The notes: a model not told the origin generated them from the letters alone. DNA of 45,159 nucleotides from an uncultured Elusimicrobium sp. (GCA_947305555.1 CAMZDW010000006.1:1-45159), one strand, 5' to 3'; counted from the stretch's first letter, positions 24,553-34,044 are shown. Numbers and translations are program-made.

Positions 24553-25863
24553 TTATTCAGCGCTTTCTATGCCACGTGCGTATTTGCGTGGGAACCCTAT
24601 TGCAATAGCCAATAAGGCACCCATCCCTAATAGGTAGGGGTAGTACAAATATCGCATAATGTGGATGGGTGAAACGCCGGATAAGCTGGCGGCCATGAGC
24701 AGTTGAGCCCCGTAGGGAATCATCCCTTGTACAAAACAAGAGAAAATATCTAACAGGCTTGCCGCGCGATTGGGAGCTATGTTAAATTTTTGTGCAATTT
24801 CTTTGGCAATGGGCCCGGCCATGATAAGTGCAATCGTGTTATTTGCGGTACATAAATTGGCAAAGCTGACAATACACGCTAAGCTGTACTCCGCCCCTTT
24901 TCGCGTATTGATACGGGCGGTTGCTTTTTGAATAATCCAGGCCAGTCCGCCATTGTAACGAATCATTTCCAACATGCCGCCGGCCAGGATGGTAACAATC
25001 ACTAGTTCGCCCATACCGTTAATACCGTTTCCCATGGCGGTTGTCCAACCCCACACATCAAAGGAGCCTAACATAAGGCCAATCAAGCCGCACAATAGGG
25101 TACCTCCTAAAAGTACCAGCATCACATTAACCCCCAAAATGGCAGCGGCCAAGACTGCCAGGTAAGGGAGTACTTTTAACCAAGCAACTTCATTTTGGAT
25201 GAAGGGGCTATGGGCAGAACTTCCTGAAAAAATGTAAAGAATTGTTGTCAAAATAGCAAAGGGCATCACAATTTGAAAGTTCGTTTTGAATTTGTCGGCC
25301 ATTTTGCAACCCTGGGTGCGTGTGGCGACGATAGTCGTATCAGAAATAAACGATAAATTGTCCCCAAACATGGCTCCGCTAACGACCACCGCGGCCATGA
25401 GCGCCAGGGGTAGCCCGGTTTGTTGGGCCAGGCCCGCGGCAACGGGGGTTAATGCTACAATCGTTCCAACCGAAGTCCCCACAGATACTGAAATTACACA
25501 AGCAGCTAAGAATACTCCGCCAGCTAAAATATTACCTGGCAAAATAGCTAAAGTTAAATTGACAGTGGCATCTACTGCTCCCATGGCTTTAGCCGTTTGT
25601 GCAAAGGCGCCGGCCAATATGAAGATCAGTACCATCAGCATAATGTTGCTGTTGGCAGCTCCTTTGCAGAAAAGTTCAATACGGTTATGCAACGAGCCGC
25701 CCTTACTCATCCATACAGCCACGACGGAGGATAAAACGAACGCTACCGTAATCGGCATTTTATAAAAATCACCGGCCACAATAGAAACGATTAAATACGA
25801 TAATAAAAATACGGCTAAAGGTATTAGTGCCCATGGATTGGGGGTAATTTCTTCTTTGTTCAT
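24553..25863 (-). CDS. Na+/H+ antiporter, NhaC family
   Basis: 436 residues, about eleven hydrophobic segments. The conserved core VGTSVGTIVALTPVAAGLAQQTG ... GAMFGDNLSFISDTTIVATRTQGC is the NhaC-family signature, with the acidic residues of GDNLSFISDT likely in ion binding; a second half ends in GMIPYGAQLLMAASLSGVSP. It would exchange Na+ for H+ at the inner membrane; some relatives exchange malate/lactate. TGGAGC precedes the ATG. It is convergent with the chromate operon. Confidence 0.9.
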   Translation of the reverse strand: MNKEEITPNPWALIPLAVFLLSYLIVSIVAGDFYKMPITVAFVLSSVVAVWMSKGGSLHNRIELFCKGAANSNIMLMVLIFILAGAFAQTAKAMGAVDATVNLTLAILPGNILAGGVFLAACVISVSVGTSVGTIVALTPVAAGLAQQTGLPLALMAAVVVSGAMFGDNLSFISDTTIVATRTQGCKMADKFKTNFQIVMPFAILTTILYIFSGSSAHSPFIQNEVAWLKVLPYLAVLAAAILGVNVMLVLLGGTLLCGLIGLMLGSFDVWGWTTAMGNGINGMGELVIVTILAGGMLEMIRYNGGLAWIIQKATARINTRKGAEYSLACIVSFANLCTANNTIALIMAGPIAKEIAQKFNIAPNRAASLLDIFSCFVQGMIPYGAQLLMAASLSGVSPIHIMRYLYYPYLLGMGALLAIAIGFPRKYARGIESAE

Positions 25864-26005
25864 GAAGTTGCTCCATCGTTCCGCCTTTACAAAAATAAAC
25901 CGCCGACAATCCGGGCGGAAATAAGGAACTCAGTAGGAAGTGCGGAAAAATAAATATATAATAATTATATAATTTTTGAGGTAGTGATGCAGAGGAAACC
26001 GCGAT

Positions 26006-27250
26006 ATGAAAGCGTACATTGTAACCATTGGAGATGAAATCTTACTGGGACAAATTTTGGATACCAATTCCCGTTTTATTGCACAGGCGCTTACCCAATT
26101 GGGGGCAGATACGGTAGAAATGCGCTCCGTAGGGGATACAAAAGCCGTTATTTTACAAGCGTTAGCAGATGGATTTGATAGAGCTGACGTTGTTTTTGTT
26201 ACGGGAGGTCTCGGCCCAACCAAGGATGATATTACCAAACAAGCCTTGGCAGAATTTTTCAACGTCCCCTTGGTGGAATATCCGCAAGTGTATCAGTGGC
26301 TGAGCGAATTATTTGCCTCAAACCCACAACGGCTTAACACGCTCAACCGAACGCAGGCTGTTTTGCCACAAGGGTGTATTGCGTTGCGTAATGCAAAGGG
26401 GACAGCCCCCGGCATGTGGTTTGAAAAAGAAGGCAAAATTTTAGTGTCGTTGCCGGGAGTTCCGTTTGAAACAGAATATTTGATGCCGGCAGAAGTATTA
26501 CCCCGGTTGCGAAACCGGTTTGCCGATTTATATGTGCAATATGAAATGGTGACCGTATATGATATCCCGGAGGCGGAGTTAGCCTTGAAATTGGCTCCGT
26601 TTGAGGAGCAACTTCCCACAGAGTTGACCTTGGCTTATTTACCTTCTCCAGGATATGTGCGTTTGAGACTAACAGCTAAGACGAAAGAGGCTCCGCTGTC
26701 CTCGCACTGGGAGAAACTTCTTTGCTCTTTACGTCCATTACCGTTTACGGTAGGGGAAATGCAACAGGCCGCTGAAAAATGGGCCACCATTTTCAGACAG
26801 TCGGGCCAAAAGATTGCTTGTGCCGAAAGCTGTAGCGGAGGAAATATTGCACATGAGATTACCGCAATTGCCGGGGCTTCGGCTTATTTTGTGGGCGGAG
26901 TAGTTGCTTACGCTAACGAAGTAAAAAAGGAAGTTCTGGGAGTAAGTGCGGACGATTTAACAAAGTATGGGGCTGTAAGTGAACCGGTGGCTTGCCAAAT
27001 GGCTCAAGGCGTACGACGAATCACCGGGGCGGATTGGGCTGTTTCGACCACAGGGATTGCCGGCCCGGATGGAGGCAGTGCCGAGAAACCGGTTGGAACG
27101 GTATGGATTGCCGTTTCCGGTCCCAAGGGGACCCAAGCACGTCGATTTTTATTTTCGCGCACACGCGAGCGAAATATTGGCCGGGCTACGCAAACAGCTT
27201 TAGCGTGGCTAGCGGAAGAAATAAGCCAAAAAAGAGGGGGAAATCAGTAA
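26006..27250 (+). CDS. cinA: CinA-family protein with NMN deamidase domain
   Basis: 414 residues, two domains as in full-length CinA. N-terminal COG1058/MoCF-like domain: IVTIGDEILLGQILDTNSRFIAQAL and FVTGGLGPTKDDITK. C-terminal PncC domain: ESCSGGNIAHEITAIAGASAYFVGGVVAYANEVK and TTGIAGPDGGSAEKPVGTVWIA, which hydrolyses nicotinamide mononucleotide to nicotinate mononucleotide; the N-terminal part is an ADP-ribose pyrophosphatase in characterised members. Thus a role in pyridine nucleotide recycling. AGAGGA precedes the start. The TAA is followed directly by the next ATG, so the two genes form an operon. Confidence 0.95.
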   Translation: MKAYIVTIGDEILLGQILDTNSRFIAQALTQLGADTVEMRSVGDTKAVILQALADGFDRADVVFVTGGLGPTKDDITKQALAEFFNVPLVEYPQVYQWLSELFASNPQRLNTLNRTQAVLPQGCIALRNAKGTAPGMWFEKEGKILVSLPGVPFETEYLMPAEVLPRLRNRFADLYVQYEMVTVYDIPEAELALKLAPFEEQLPTELTLAYLPSPGYVRLRLTAKTKEAPLSSHWEKLLCSLRPLPFTVGEMQQAAEKWATIFRQSGQKIACAESCSGGNIAHEITAIAGASAYFVGGVVAYANEVKKEVLGVSADDLTKYGAVSEPVACQMAQGVRRITGADWAVSTTGIAGPDGGSAEKPVGTVWIAVSGPKGTQARRFLFSRTRERNIGRATQTALAWLAEEISQKRGGNQ

Positions 27251-27868
27251 ATGAAGGTATTATTACTAAATGGAAGTCCACATGAACAAGGGAATACTTC
27301 GCGGGCTTTAGCAGAAATGGAGAAGATTTTTCACGCAGAAAATGTGCAAACCGAAATAGTCCGCGTAGGAAGTTTAGCTGTACGCGGTTGCATTGCGTGC
27401 GGTTCATGCAAGGAAAAAGGCAAATGTGTTTTTAATGATATCGTAAACGAGTTGGCGCCCAAATTTGAGGAGGCTGACGGGTTGGTAGTAGCTTCCCCGG
27501 TGTATTATGCTTCGGCTAATGCTACGTTGGTAGCAGTACTGGACCGTTTATTTTTCAGTGCTCCTTTTGATAAGAGTATGAAAGTAGGGGCCAGCGTGGC
27601 AGTAGCTCGGCGCGGAGGATGTTCCGCGACGTTTGATGAATTAAACAAATATTTTACGATTTGCGGTATGCCGGTTGCTTCCAGCCAGTATTGGAATAGT
27701 GTCCATGGCCGAAATCCTGGAGAGGCCGCCCAAGATGAAGAAGGCTTGCAAACGATGCGCACACTGGCACGGAATATGACGTTTCTGATGAAAAGTATTG
27801 CCCTAGGGAAAGAAGCCTTCGGCCTTCCGGAAAAAGAACCCTGGAAACCCACTCATTTTATACGTTAG
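27251..27868 (+). CDS. Iron-sulfur flavoprotein-like NAD(P)H-dependent reductase
   Basis: 205 residues, flavodoxin-like fold: LLNGSPHEQGNTSRAL binds the FMN phosphate, ASPVYYASANATL the ring. A compact cysteine motif C47-x2-C50-x2-C53-x5-C59 matches the Fe-S motif of the archaeal iron-sulfur flavoprotein Isf, so it may hold a 4Fe-4S cluster beside FMN. Such proteins pass electrons to O2, H2O2 or other acceptors in anaerobes. It abuts the cinA stop. Confidence 0.82.
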   Translation: MKVLLLNGSPHEQGNTSRALAEMEKIFHAENVQTEIVRVGSLAVRGCIACGSCKEKGKCVFNDIVNELAPKFEEADGLVVASPVYYASANATLVAVLDRLFFSAPFDKSMKVGASVAVARRGGCSATFDELNKYFTICGMPVASSQYWNSVHGRNPGEAAQDEEGLQTMRTLARNMTFLMKSIALGKEAFGLPEKEPWKPTHFIR

Positions 27869-27934
27869 AGTTTAATTGTTTTGAGTTTTCCTACGGAATA
27901 GGCACGATAAAAAATCCAAAATATGGTTTGAAAA

Positions 27935-27943
27935 TGCTACACT
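27935..27943 (+). promoter_or_regulatory. Extended -10 of the kinase gene
   Basis: TGC followed by TACACT, about 53 bp before the ATG; GGAG lies before the start. Confidence 0.4.
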
Positions 27944-27996
27944 AAGTAGAGTAGGTTCCGTCATAAAATATCATTTTAATCATTTTGGAGTAAAAA

Positions 27997-28773
27997 ATGT
28001 CGGAGCGGGTTGTCCGTCAAATTTCAGAGGGGAGTCGTGTTTCTTTGCCGCCCCTGGTATTGGAGAAGTTACCACACGTTTTTCAAGAACAAGGCAAGGT
28101 GATTTACAAGGGGCGTAATGAAGTACGCACCTTAGAATATGCCGGGGAAACACTTGTAATCAAAAAATACGGGATACCTCCCATTTTTAACCGAATATTT
28201 TACTCGCTTGGGTTGCGTACGCCAAAAGCTAAGCGCAGTTATCAAAATGCCCAGCAAATTTTAGCGCGCGGTTTTGAAACCCCAAAACCCCTTATGTATG
28301 AGATGCATTATCAACGTAGTTTATTGCAGGATTCCTATTTTGTTAGCACATGGACAATCGGCGCAGCGGTCAGTGCATCTTATAAAAATTTAGAGTTAAT
28401 CAAAGCTTTCGCCCAGTATACGGCAAAATTACATGAAAGCGGCCTCATGCATCGCGATTATATGTTGAGCAATGTGTTATACACGTTTAGTGACGGAAGT
28501 TATCATTTTGAACTAATTGATATTAACCGCTTTATTTTGAAAAAGAAGCCCATTAACTGGTTTTTGGTTTGTGTCAATTTAATGCAACCGTTTAGGGAAG
28601 AGGAATTTTTAAAACTGTTTGTGACGGAATATGCTCGTTGCAGACATATCAAAGAGAGCACCTTAGTATGGTGGGTATTGCGTTTTCGGCGTGTGAGAAA
28701 CGGGTACAGCCTTCTAAAGGAAGTTTTACGTAAATTGCCGGGAGCTCGCTACTTCTCTCGCAAAGCCAAATGA
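27997..28773 (+). CDS. LPS-core kinase-like protein (WaaP/KdkA type)
   Basis: 258 residues, a small protein-kinase-like fold: ATP lysine in ETLVIKKYG (K56), catalytic loop MHRDYMLSNVL (D154, N159) and metal Asp in ELIDINR (D175). This matches the Kdo/heptose kinase group that phosphorylates lipopolysaccharide inner core on the cytoplasmic face. It points to a Gram-negative envelope with LPS. No glycosyltransferase is adjacent; an acyltransferase follows. Confidence 0.8.
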   Translation: MSERVVRQISEGSRVSLPPLVLEKLPHVFQEQGKVIYKGRNEVRTLEYAGETLVIKKYGIPPIFNRIFYSLGLRTPKAKRSYQNAQQILARGFETPKPLMYEMHYQRSLLQDSYFVSTWTIGAAVSASYKNLELIKAFAQYTAKLHESGLMHRDYMLSNVLYTFSDGSYHFELIDINRFILKKKPINWFLVCVNLMQPFREEEFLKLFVTEYARCRHIKESTLVWWVLRFRRVRNGYSLLKEVLRKLPGARYFSRKAK

Positions 28774-28798
28774 AAAAGATAAAAGTGATTTAACCATT

Positions 28799-28807
28799 TG
28801 CTATAAT
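28799..28807 (+). promoter_or_regulatory. Extended -10 of the acyltransferase gene, leaderless
   Basis: TGC followed by TATAAT (28802-28807), 6 nt before the ATG at 28814 and no Shine-Dalgarno. Confidence 0.55.
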
Positions 28808-28813
28808 TCCTGT

Positions 28814-29935
28814 ATGAAAAAATCCAATATGAATACAACTAAAATTGCCGGCGTAGATTTATTTCGTTTTTTGTTGACATTAGTCATTATTTGGCATCAT
28901 GGGGAAATGATGTTCTTCCCGTTTTATAAAATGTCTTCCGGAATTTTTTCTACTTCTTATCTGGTAGTAGAAGGATTTTTCTTGCTATCGGGGTATTTAT
29001 TGGCCCGTTCTATCGCGCAACGGATGGAAAAGTCGCTACCCTCGGAGCAGGCTTTTGGGTATTATATATGGCACCGTTTCAAACGGATTTATAAACCTTT
29101 TTTCTTTGCTTTGATTGCAGGAAGTGCTATTTTTATTGGAGAAGCTATCTTCCGTCATAAAATATTTCCTTGGATGGTGTTGCCGTCCCACCTGCTGATG
29201 CTGGATCATTTAATTGTTTTTCGTAGTTTGGTAGGGACTTGGTACGTTCCAGTTTTGTTTTGGGGAGGATGTTTACTAAGTGCCTTGGTGTTTTTTAAAC
29301 CAAAAACCGCATATTGTGTGTGGTTGCCTTTTATTGCTTTAGCCGGATATAGTTGGATTTTCCATCAATACGGAAAATTTGCCGACGTCCATTCGCAAAT
29401 AACGAGTTTGCCTTTTGCATCAGCCGGATTAGTGCGAGGCTTGGCGAGTATGGCAACGGGGATGTGTTTATTCCATCTCATGGAAAACGAAAAAGTGAAA
29501 GCTTTTTTCCAACATTTGCGCGGATGCTGGTTGATGGAATTGGCCTGTTGGGCGGGTCTTGTTTATTTGATGTTCATGCGCAAGCCCTCCGAAGCAGATT
29601 TTAATGCTGTTTTTTATTGGTTGGTAATTTTGGCGCTTTTAGGAAGCGGACGGTGTTTGTTAGGAAGAGTAGAAACGGGCATCTTACGCCGTTTTTGGAG
29701 TTGGGTAACCCCAGCTTCTTACTATATTTTTCTGATGCATATTTGTATTATTTCGTTGTTTCCTTTCTCTTATTGGAGTCGCCAAAGCGAAATGTATGCA
29801 TTGGGGATGGCTACAATAGCTTGTGTGGCGGCTGGTATTATTATGAAAATATTGGAGCCTTATTTTTACAAAGGACTACTCTGGGGAGCCAAAAAATGTT
29901 TTTGGCGTTCAGAGTTAGAAAATAACGAAAAATGA
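28814..29935 (+). CDS. Membrane acyltransferase, family 3
   Basis: 373 residues, about ten membrane segments. It starts with [22 protein letters not shown], the conserved opening of acyltransferase-3 proteins with the catalytic His, then [13 protein letters not shown] and the FKRIYKPFF arginine region. Such proteins O-acylate LPS O-antigen, peptidoglycan or exported glycans. The substrate is not given by the sequence. It overlaps cysK by 4 bp (ATGA). The LPS-kinase-like gene just upstream supports an envelope role. Confidence 0.88.
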   Translation: MKKSNMNTTKIAGVDLFRFLLTLVIIWHHGEMMFFPFYKMSSGIFSTSYLVVEGFFLLSGYLLARSIAQRMEKSLPSEQAFGYYIWHRFKRIYKPFFFALIAGSAIFIGEAIFRHKIFPWMVLPSHLLMLDHLIVFRSLVGTWYVPVLFWGGCLLSALVFFKPKTAYCVWLPFIALAGYSWIFHQYGKFADVHSQITSLPFASAGLVRGLASMATGMCLFHLMENEKVKAFFQHLRGCWLMELACWAGLVYLMFMRKPSEADFNAVFYWLVILALLGSGRCLLGRVETGILRRFWSWVTPASYYIFLMHICIISLFPFSYWSRQSEMYALGMATIACVAAGIIMKILEPYFYKGLLWGAKKCFWRSELENNEK

Positions 29936-30858
29936 AAATATACAAACAAATGACGGATTTGATTGGGCGCACACCCTTATTGCAACTGGTTAACTTAGGG
30001 CAGGAGGTTGACGTCCAAGCTAACTTATATGCCAAGTTAGAATATTTTAACCCGGCCGGGAGCGTAAAAGACAGAGTGGCTAAGGCCATGATTGACGACG
30101 CGGAACAAAAAGGAGTATTAAAACCCGGTTCCGTGATTATTGAGCCCACCAGTGGTAACACAGGCATTGGGTTGGCAGCAATCGCGGCGGCTAGGAAATA
30201 CAAGATTATTTTAACTATGCCTGAAACCATGAGTGTAGAGCGTCGCAACTTGCTAAAAGCTTATGGAGCGCAAATTGTGCTGACCCCCGGAGCAGAAGGT
30301 ATGAAAGGGGCCATTGCAAAAGCGCAGGAGCTGGCTGCCCAAACGCCGGGCAGTTTTATCCCCGGACAATTTACCAATCCGGCTAATCCGGCGGCTCACT
30401 TTGCCACCACCGGGCCGGAAATTTGGGAAGATTTGGATGGAAAAGTAGATATTTTTGTGGCCGGAGTGGGAACAGGGGGGACTATTTCCGGTGTTGGGAA
30501 ATTTTTAAAAAGCAAAAATCCAGCAGTTCGGGTAGTAGCGGTTGAACCGGAAACTTCGCCAGTTCTCTCCAAAGGTACCGCCGGACCACATAAGATACAG
30601 GGTATTGGGGCGGGATTTGTTCCGCAAACGTTAGATACGCATATTTACGATGAAATTATTGATGTTCCAAATGAAGCGGCCCTGGATATGGGGAGACAGT
30701 TTGCGCATGCCGAAGGAATCCTGGTAGGAATTTCTTCCGGGGCTGCGTTGTGGGCGTCGATACAGCTTGCCAAACGACCTGAAAATAAAGGGAAAAATAT
30801 CGTAGTATTACTTCCGGATACAGGAGAGCGATATTTATCCACTGCGCTATTTGAATAA
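29932..30858 (+). CDS. cysK: Cysteine synthase (O-acetylserine sulfhydrylase)
   Basis: 308 residues, usual length. PLP lysine in NPAGSVKDR (K46), TSGNTG phosphate loop (73-78), substrate loop [19 protein letters not shown], and [11 protein letters not shown]...[12 protein letters not shown]. It makes cysteine from O-acetylserine and sulfide. Its start overlaps the acyltransferase stop, an odd pairing by function and likely only transcriptional. No serine acetyltransferase is near. The end is trimmed compared with E. coli CysK. Confidence 0.95.
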   Translation: MKIYKQMTDLIGRTPLLQLVNLGQEVDVQANLYAKLEYFNPAGSVKDRVAKAMIDDAEQKGVLKPGSVIIEPTSGNTGIGLAAIAAARKYKIILTMPETMSVERRNLLKAYGAQIVLTPGAEGMKGAIAKAQELAAQTPGSFIPGQFTNPANPAAHFATTGPEIWEDLDGKVDIFVAGVGTGGTISGVGKFLKSKNPAVRVVAVEPETSPVLSKGTAGPHKIQGIGAGFVPQTLDTHIYDEIIDVPNEAALDMGRQFAHAEGILVGISSGAALWASIQLAKRPENKGKNIVVLLPDTGERYLSTALFE

Positions 30859-30862
30859 AAAG

Positions 30863-30888
30863 AAAGCCCTGCTGAAAAGCAGGGCTTT
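30863..30888. terminator. Terminator between convergent cysK and flavodoxin genes
   Basis: A perfect 11-bp stem AAAGCCCTGCT (30863-30873) with AGCAGGGCTTT (30878-30888), GAAA loop. The flanking T-run is short. Confidence 0.85.
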
Positions 30889-30905
30889 TACAAATCAATT
30901 TTTTA

Positions 30906-31382
30906 TTACAGCATTTCTTTTGCCCAGGCAATGAGTTCATTTTCTGTTGCATTGGCCGTAAAGCGTTTGCCGGGTTTTAACGTAGCCTTGGGAGCTAACT
31001 TTTGCATGTTGTTGCTGGCATCGCCTAGACCGCTCCCGCCGGAAGTGGCAAACGGAATAACAGTTTGTCCGTTCCAATTACCGCTTTCCATAAAAGTATC
31101 AATAATGCTAGGTTCACGATACCACCACACGGGAAATCCGATAAAAATGGTTCCATAAGCGGATAAATCCGGCATAGGAGTAGCCAATGGCGGACGGCAG
31201 GCCGGGTCACGCATTTCTACGGAACTGCGGCTGTTACGGTCCGTCCAATTCAAATCATCTTTCGTATAAGGTGTTTGTGGTTTAATTTCAAAGATATCCG
31301 CATGAATACTTTGGGCTAATCGTTTGGCTAACGAAGCCGTAACCCCACTGGCACTAAAATAAGCAACTAAAATTTTTTTCAT
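30906..31382 (-). CDS. Flavodoxin
   Basis: 158 residues. FMN phosphate loop AYFSASGVTASLAKRLA, IFIGFPVWWYREPSIIDTFM with an aromatic flavin stack, and PFATSGGSGLG, typical of short flavodoxins of Bacteroidetes/Firmicutes type. It carries low-potential electrons or acts as an NAD(P)H:quinone-type reductase. GGAGG is placed well before the ATG. The 88 bp upstream, to the tail-anchored gene, hold no terminator that I see, so the two may be co-transcribed. Confidence 0.88.
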   Translation of the reverse strand: MKKILVAYFSASGVTASLAKRLAQSIHADIFEIKPQTPYTKDDLNWTDRNSRSSVEMRDPACRPPLATPMPDLSAYGTIFIGFPVWWYREPSIIDTFMESGNWNGQTVIPFATSGGSGLGDASNNMQKLAPKATLKPGKRFTANATENELIAWAKEML

Positions 31383-31470
31383 GATGTTCCTCCAAGAGAG
31401 ATTACCCTTATTTTAGCAGTTTCGTTGTATTTTTGTTAACTAATTTTTATTTACAAAATAGAGAATTTCC

Positions 31471-32103
31471 CTATTTGATAAGCCATACGGCCAGCAAAAC
31501 AATCGCTACAACGCCTACAGCTCCTACCACCCACCAGATTGCCTTGGAGCGAGCCGGTTGGACCGGAGCATTTATGGAAGGTTTATTCGTTTCTGGAGCC
31601 GGGATAGAGACTGCCGGCGCAGGTTTGGGCTTAATTTCTTCCAGCACCTTATCCAAGTCAGCCGCTATTTTTTTAGCATAGGCCAAACGGGCTGGATCTC
31701 CCGGTTTGTCGTTTTCAATTCGGTAGGAAATATGTTTGAAGGCAGGTGCTTCTTTTAGCATATCTAGCAATAAATCGAACAAACCATCCATGGGAATAAC
31801 ATACGTTTGTTGTGGAGTTTCCAGCGAAAGAATAATAGTGGCCAAACACACGGAATCGGGATTTTGTTGGATATTGCGAAACGTATGGAAAGATTCTGAG
31901 GCGGACGTTTCATTAAAAGTATTTTGCAAAATAGAGAGCGTATCTTGTTCTTCATTCCCTAGTTGAAGTTTGATGCGCAGGGTAACTTGAGCATAGTCCA
32001 ACGAAATTTCTTGCGTTGGGGCAAAAAGCACGATGTTGCTTTTGTTGAAATCTATTTTAGAGATGAAATATTTATTTTGCTGTTCGTCTATATTTATTTT
32101 CAT
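31471..32103 (-). CDS. Tail-anchored protein of unknown function
   Basis: 210 residues from the ATG at 32103 (an ATG at 32112 in the same frame is possible; the frame is open to a TTG at 32154). An N-terminal soluble part of alternating strands (about 1-160), a proline/alanine linker (PKPAPAVSIPAPETNKPSINAPVQP) and one C-terminal membrane segment (AIWWVVGAVGVVAIVLLAVWLI) followed by a lysine. So the main domain should face the cytoplasm. I do not recognise the domain. A long inverted repeat lies just upstream. Confidence 0.65.
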   Translation of the reverse strand: MKINIDEQQNKYFISKIDFNKSNIVLFAPTQEISLDYAQVTLRIKLQLGNEEQDTLSILQNTFNETSASESFHTFRNIQQNPDSVCLATIILSLETPQQTYVIPMDGLFDLLLDMLKEAPAFKHISYRIENDKPGDPARLAYAKKIAADLDKVLEEIKPKPAPAVSIPAPETNKPSINAPVQPARSKAIWWVVGAVGVVAIVLLAVWLIK

Positions 32104-32121
32104 AGGAACCATCTGTTTGAT

Positions 32122-32170
32122 ACAAGAATATGTAAGATGAGGCCTAATGGTCAAAAAAGAATATTCTTGT
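32122..32170. promoter_or_regulatory. Inverted repeat upstream of the tail-anchored gene, operator candidate
   Basis: ACAAGAATAT (32122-32131) and ATATTCTTGT (32161-32170) are exact inverted copies 29 nt apart; the right copy overlaps a 12-bp palindrome AAGAATATTCTT (32157-32168). The same ten bases also precede the radical SAM gene (20006-20015, minus strand). Confidence 0.35.
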
Positions 32171-32220
32171 GCAAGGTGGCAAGTAGGTTTTTGAAAGGAT
32201 TTCCCACAAAAGGCGAACGA

Positions 32221-33177
32221 TTATTTATTGCGTTTATTAGAAGCCCGAGGCGGACAACTATATTTTAATACCAGCGGATACAGCGTAATTGCGTAAAATA
32301 CCAAAACAGAGGACCAGACAAACCGGCCCCAACACTTCCCCATCCAGGAAATAAATGGCTTTTTCAACAGGGCAAATAGCAGGCAAAACAGCACTAACCC
32401 GATAATTCCAAGTAGAATACCTTTGCCGTGTAAGCCGGTTTGCTTAAAGTGAATCCAGGTCTTTTCAATATATCTCGCTATACAGAACGAAAATAAGGCC
32501 CCCATACTTTCAAAGGCACTCCGGGTCAGTTTATGTGGATTGACTAATAGTTTTCCATCCACATAATCCATTGGATAAGATTTAAAGCAAACATAAGCCA
32601 GGGCCGCAATAGAGGCAATTGCTGTGAAAAGCAAAATCCAATTTTCTTTTTCGGGGTTTTTTTGCAAGTAATCGCCCAGCTTCCAAATCGTATATAAACA
32701 GGATAAGCTTAACAGCAAGCCCACCAGTACATCTTGTGGGGTATGTACACCCAAATAATTTCGTGAAAATCCTGTTAGTAGGGCTGCCAGTATACATAAA
32801 ATAGCGAGGAATTTAGTTGGTTTACGTTGCCAAAAAGTAGTAGCCGAACCTAAATAGAGGGTGGCCGCCATGGAGGTATGTTTACTGGGAAAGGAGTAAC
32901 TGGTGGGCAATTTACCAGCCGGGATGATACGCGGATCTTTTATCCATGGGCGGTACACGCAAGCGGTTAGTTTAATGAGGGTTGTTAAGGTAAGACACAA
33001 ATAGAGCGATGCCAAAGTTAGTAGCCCTCGGCGCTTATCCAAACACCAGTAAATAAATAGAGGTAAAAGAAGAAGATAGGATTCCCCAAACGATGAAATA
33101 CCCCCTATAAATGGAGTCCAAACATCGTGAGTTAGGTAACGAAAATCCTGCAACCAAAGTAAATAGTTGATATCCAT
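32221..33177 (-). CDS. PAP2-family membrane phosphatase
   Basis: 318 residues with about eight membrane segments. The three phosphatase motifs are present: KLTACVYRP (K69, R76, P77), PSKH (97-100, His the acid/base) and SRNYLGVHTPQD (S138, R139, H145, D149). Members dephosphorylate lipid phosphates such as undecaprenyl pyrophosphate or phosphatidate on the outer face of the inner membrane. The C-terminal third adds further helices. The start follows a TATAAT box by 8 nt with a weak AAGG. Confidence 0.9.
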   Translation of the reverse strand: MDINYLLWLQDFRYLTHDVWTPFIGGISSFGESYLLLLPLFIYWCLDKRRGLLTLASLYLCLTLTTLIKLTACVYRPWIKDPRIIPAGKLPTSYSFPSKHTSMAATLYLGSATTFWQRKPTKFLAILCILAALLTGFSRNYLGVHTPQDVLVGLLLSLSCLYTIWKLGDYLQKNPEKENWILLFTAIASIAALAYVCFKSYPMDYVDGKLLVNPHKLTRSAFESMGALFSFCIARYIEKTWIHFKQTGLHGKGILLGIIGLVLFCLLFALLKKPFISWMGKCWGRFVWSSVLVFYAITLYPLVLKYSCPPRASNKRNK

Positions 33178-33185
33178 ACCTTGCT

Positions 33186-33191
33186 ATTATA
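33186..33191 (-). promoter_or_regulatory. -10 of the PAP2 gene, near-leaderless
   Basis: TATAAT on the minus strand, 8 nt before the ATG at 33177. Confidence 0.45.
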
Positions 33192-33239
33192 CATTTATTT
33201 GTGCGAAAAACCTGGGAAGATATGCTGTTTGTTTATTTG

Positions 33240-33482
33240 CTCGCGATTACGTATATAGTACAATAACAACTAATCGGCCATGTGGTGGGGGAGTGTTCTC
33301 TTTTGGCGTTAGTTAGGGGATAAGTGTTTGGATAACTCTTTGAAACGATTTGTCTCTGTTTTCCCTGCTGGAGGAAGAGTAATAGCGCCATGGTACTTTC
33401 CATTGCCGAATTGGAAAAATATTCGGACTTTGTTATTTGGGTAGATGTATGTAAAATAAAATCAACGGATAAAGGGGATTGT
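33240..33482 (+). promoter_or_regulatory. Leader region with two promoter candidates
   Basis: This gap of about 300 bp has one box pair TTGCTC-16-TACAAT ending at 33266 and another TTGTTA (33430-33435)-16-TAAAAT (33452-33457) next to the flavin reductase start. A ten-codon ORF (33280-33312, three Trp) lies between but lacks a ribosome site. An ATG at 33390 is in frame with the reductase and would add 31 residues. Confidence 0.4.
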
Positions 33483-34034
33483 ATGCGAAAAGGAAAATTA
33501 GAGAAAGCTTTTACTTATTTAGAATCAGGTCCTGTGTTGCTTGTTACTACTCATGATGGCAAGAAGGACAACGTAATGACGATTTCCTGGCAGATGGTGC
33601 TCGATTTCACGCCGCGTATGGCTATTTGCAGCGGTAGTTGGAATGAGTCTTTTGAAGCTATTCTCCGTACCAAGCAATGTACGCTATGTGTACCATCCGT
33701 GGATATGATAGAGAAGGTAGTCGGTATAGGTACGGTGCATGCGTCCGAGTGTGACAAATTTAAGCATTTTTATCTGAAAAAGCAAAAACCTGCCAAAGTA
33801 AAAGCTCCTTTGATTGCAGATTGTCTGGCTGCTATAGAGTGTAAGTTGGTGGATTATGTGAAAGAGCATGATATACTTGTTTTAAAGGGCGTGCAACTAT
33901 GGGAAAATCCGCTTAAAAAAGAGCGTCGCGTGATTCACGCTAATGGTGACGGTACCTTCTTTGCCGATGGGGAAATTTATAACTTTAGAAAAGAAATGCA
34001 CGACCGTCTGCCCGAAGGCGTAGAACGGCTGTAG
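33483..34034 (+). CDS. Flavin reductase family protein
   Basis: 183 residues from the ATG at 33483, chosen for AAAGGGG upstream and the TAAAAT box 26 bp before. Split-barrel FMN-binding fold: GPVLLVTTHDGKKDNVMTISWQMVLDFTPRMAICSG, then FTLCVP-like TLCVPSVDM and the VGIGTVHASECDKF segment. Typical of small flavin reductases in anaerobes. It is followed by the SDR gene after 10 bp, so both are in one operon. Confidence 0.85.
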   Translation: MRKGKLEKAFTYLESGPVLLVTTHDGKKDNVMTISWQMVLDFTPRMAICSGSWNESFEAILRTKQCTLCVPSVDMIEKVVGIGTVHASECDKFKHFYLKKQKPAKVKAPLIADCLAAIECKLVDYVKEHDILVLKGVQLWENPLKKERRVIHANGDGTFFADGEIYNFRKEMHDRLPEGVERL

Positions 34035-34044
34035 GGGGAGAAAT

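Noticed and set aside
25286-25765. 159-codon plus-strand frame opposite nhaC
   Set aside because: Mirror frame of an alanine- and glycine-rich membrane protein; its translation has no recognisable features and it has no start signals.
33280-33312. Ten-codon Trp-rich ORF as an attenuation leader peptide
   Set aside because: It has three Trp codons but no ribosome site, no terminator/antiterminator pair that I can see after it, and no tryptophan gene nearby.
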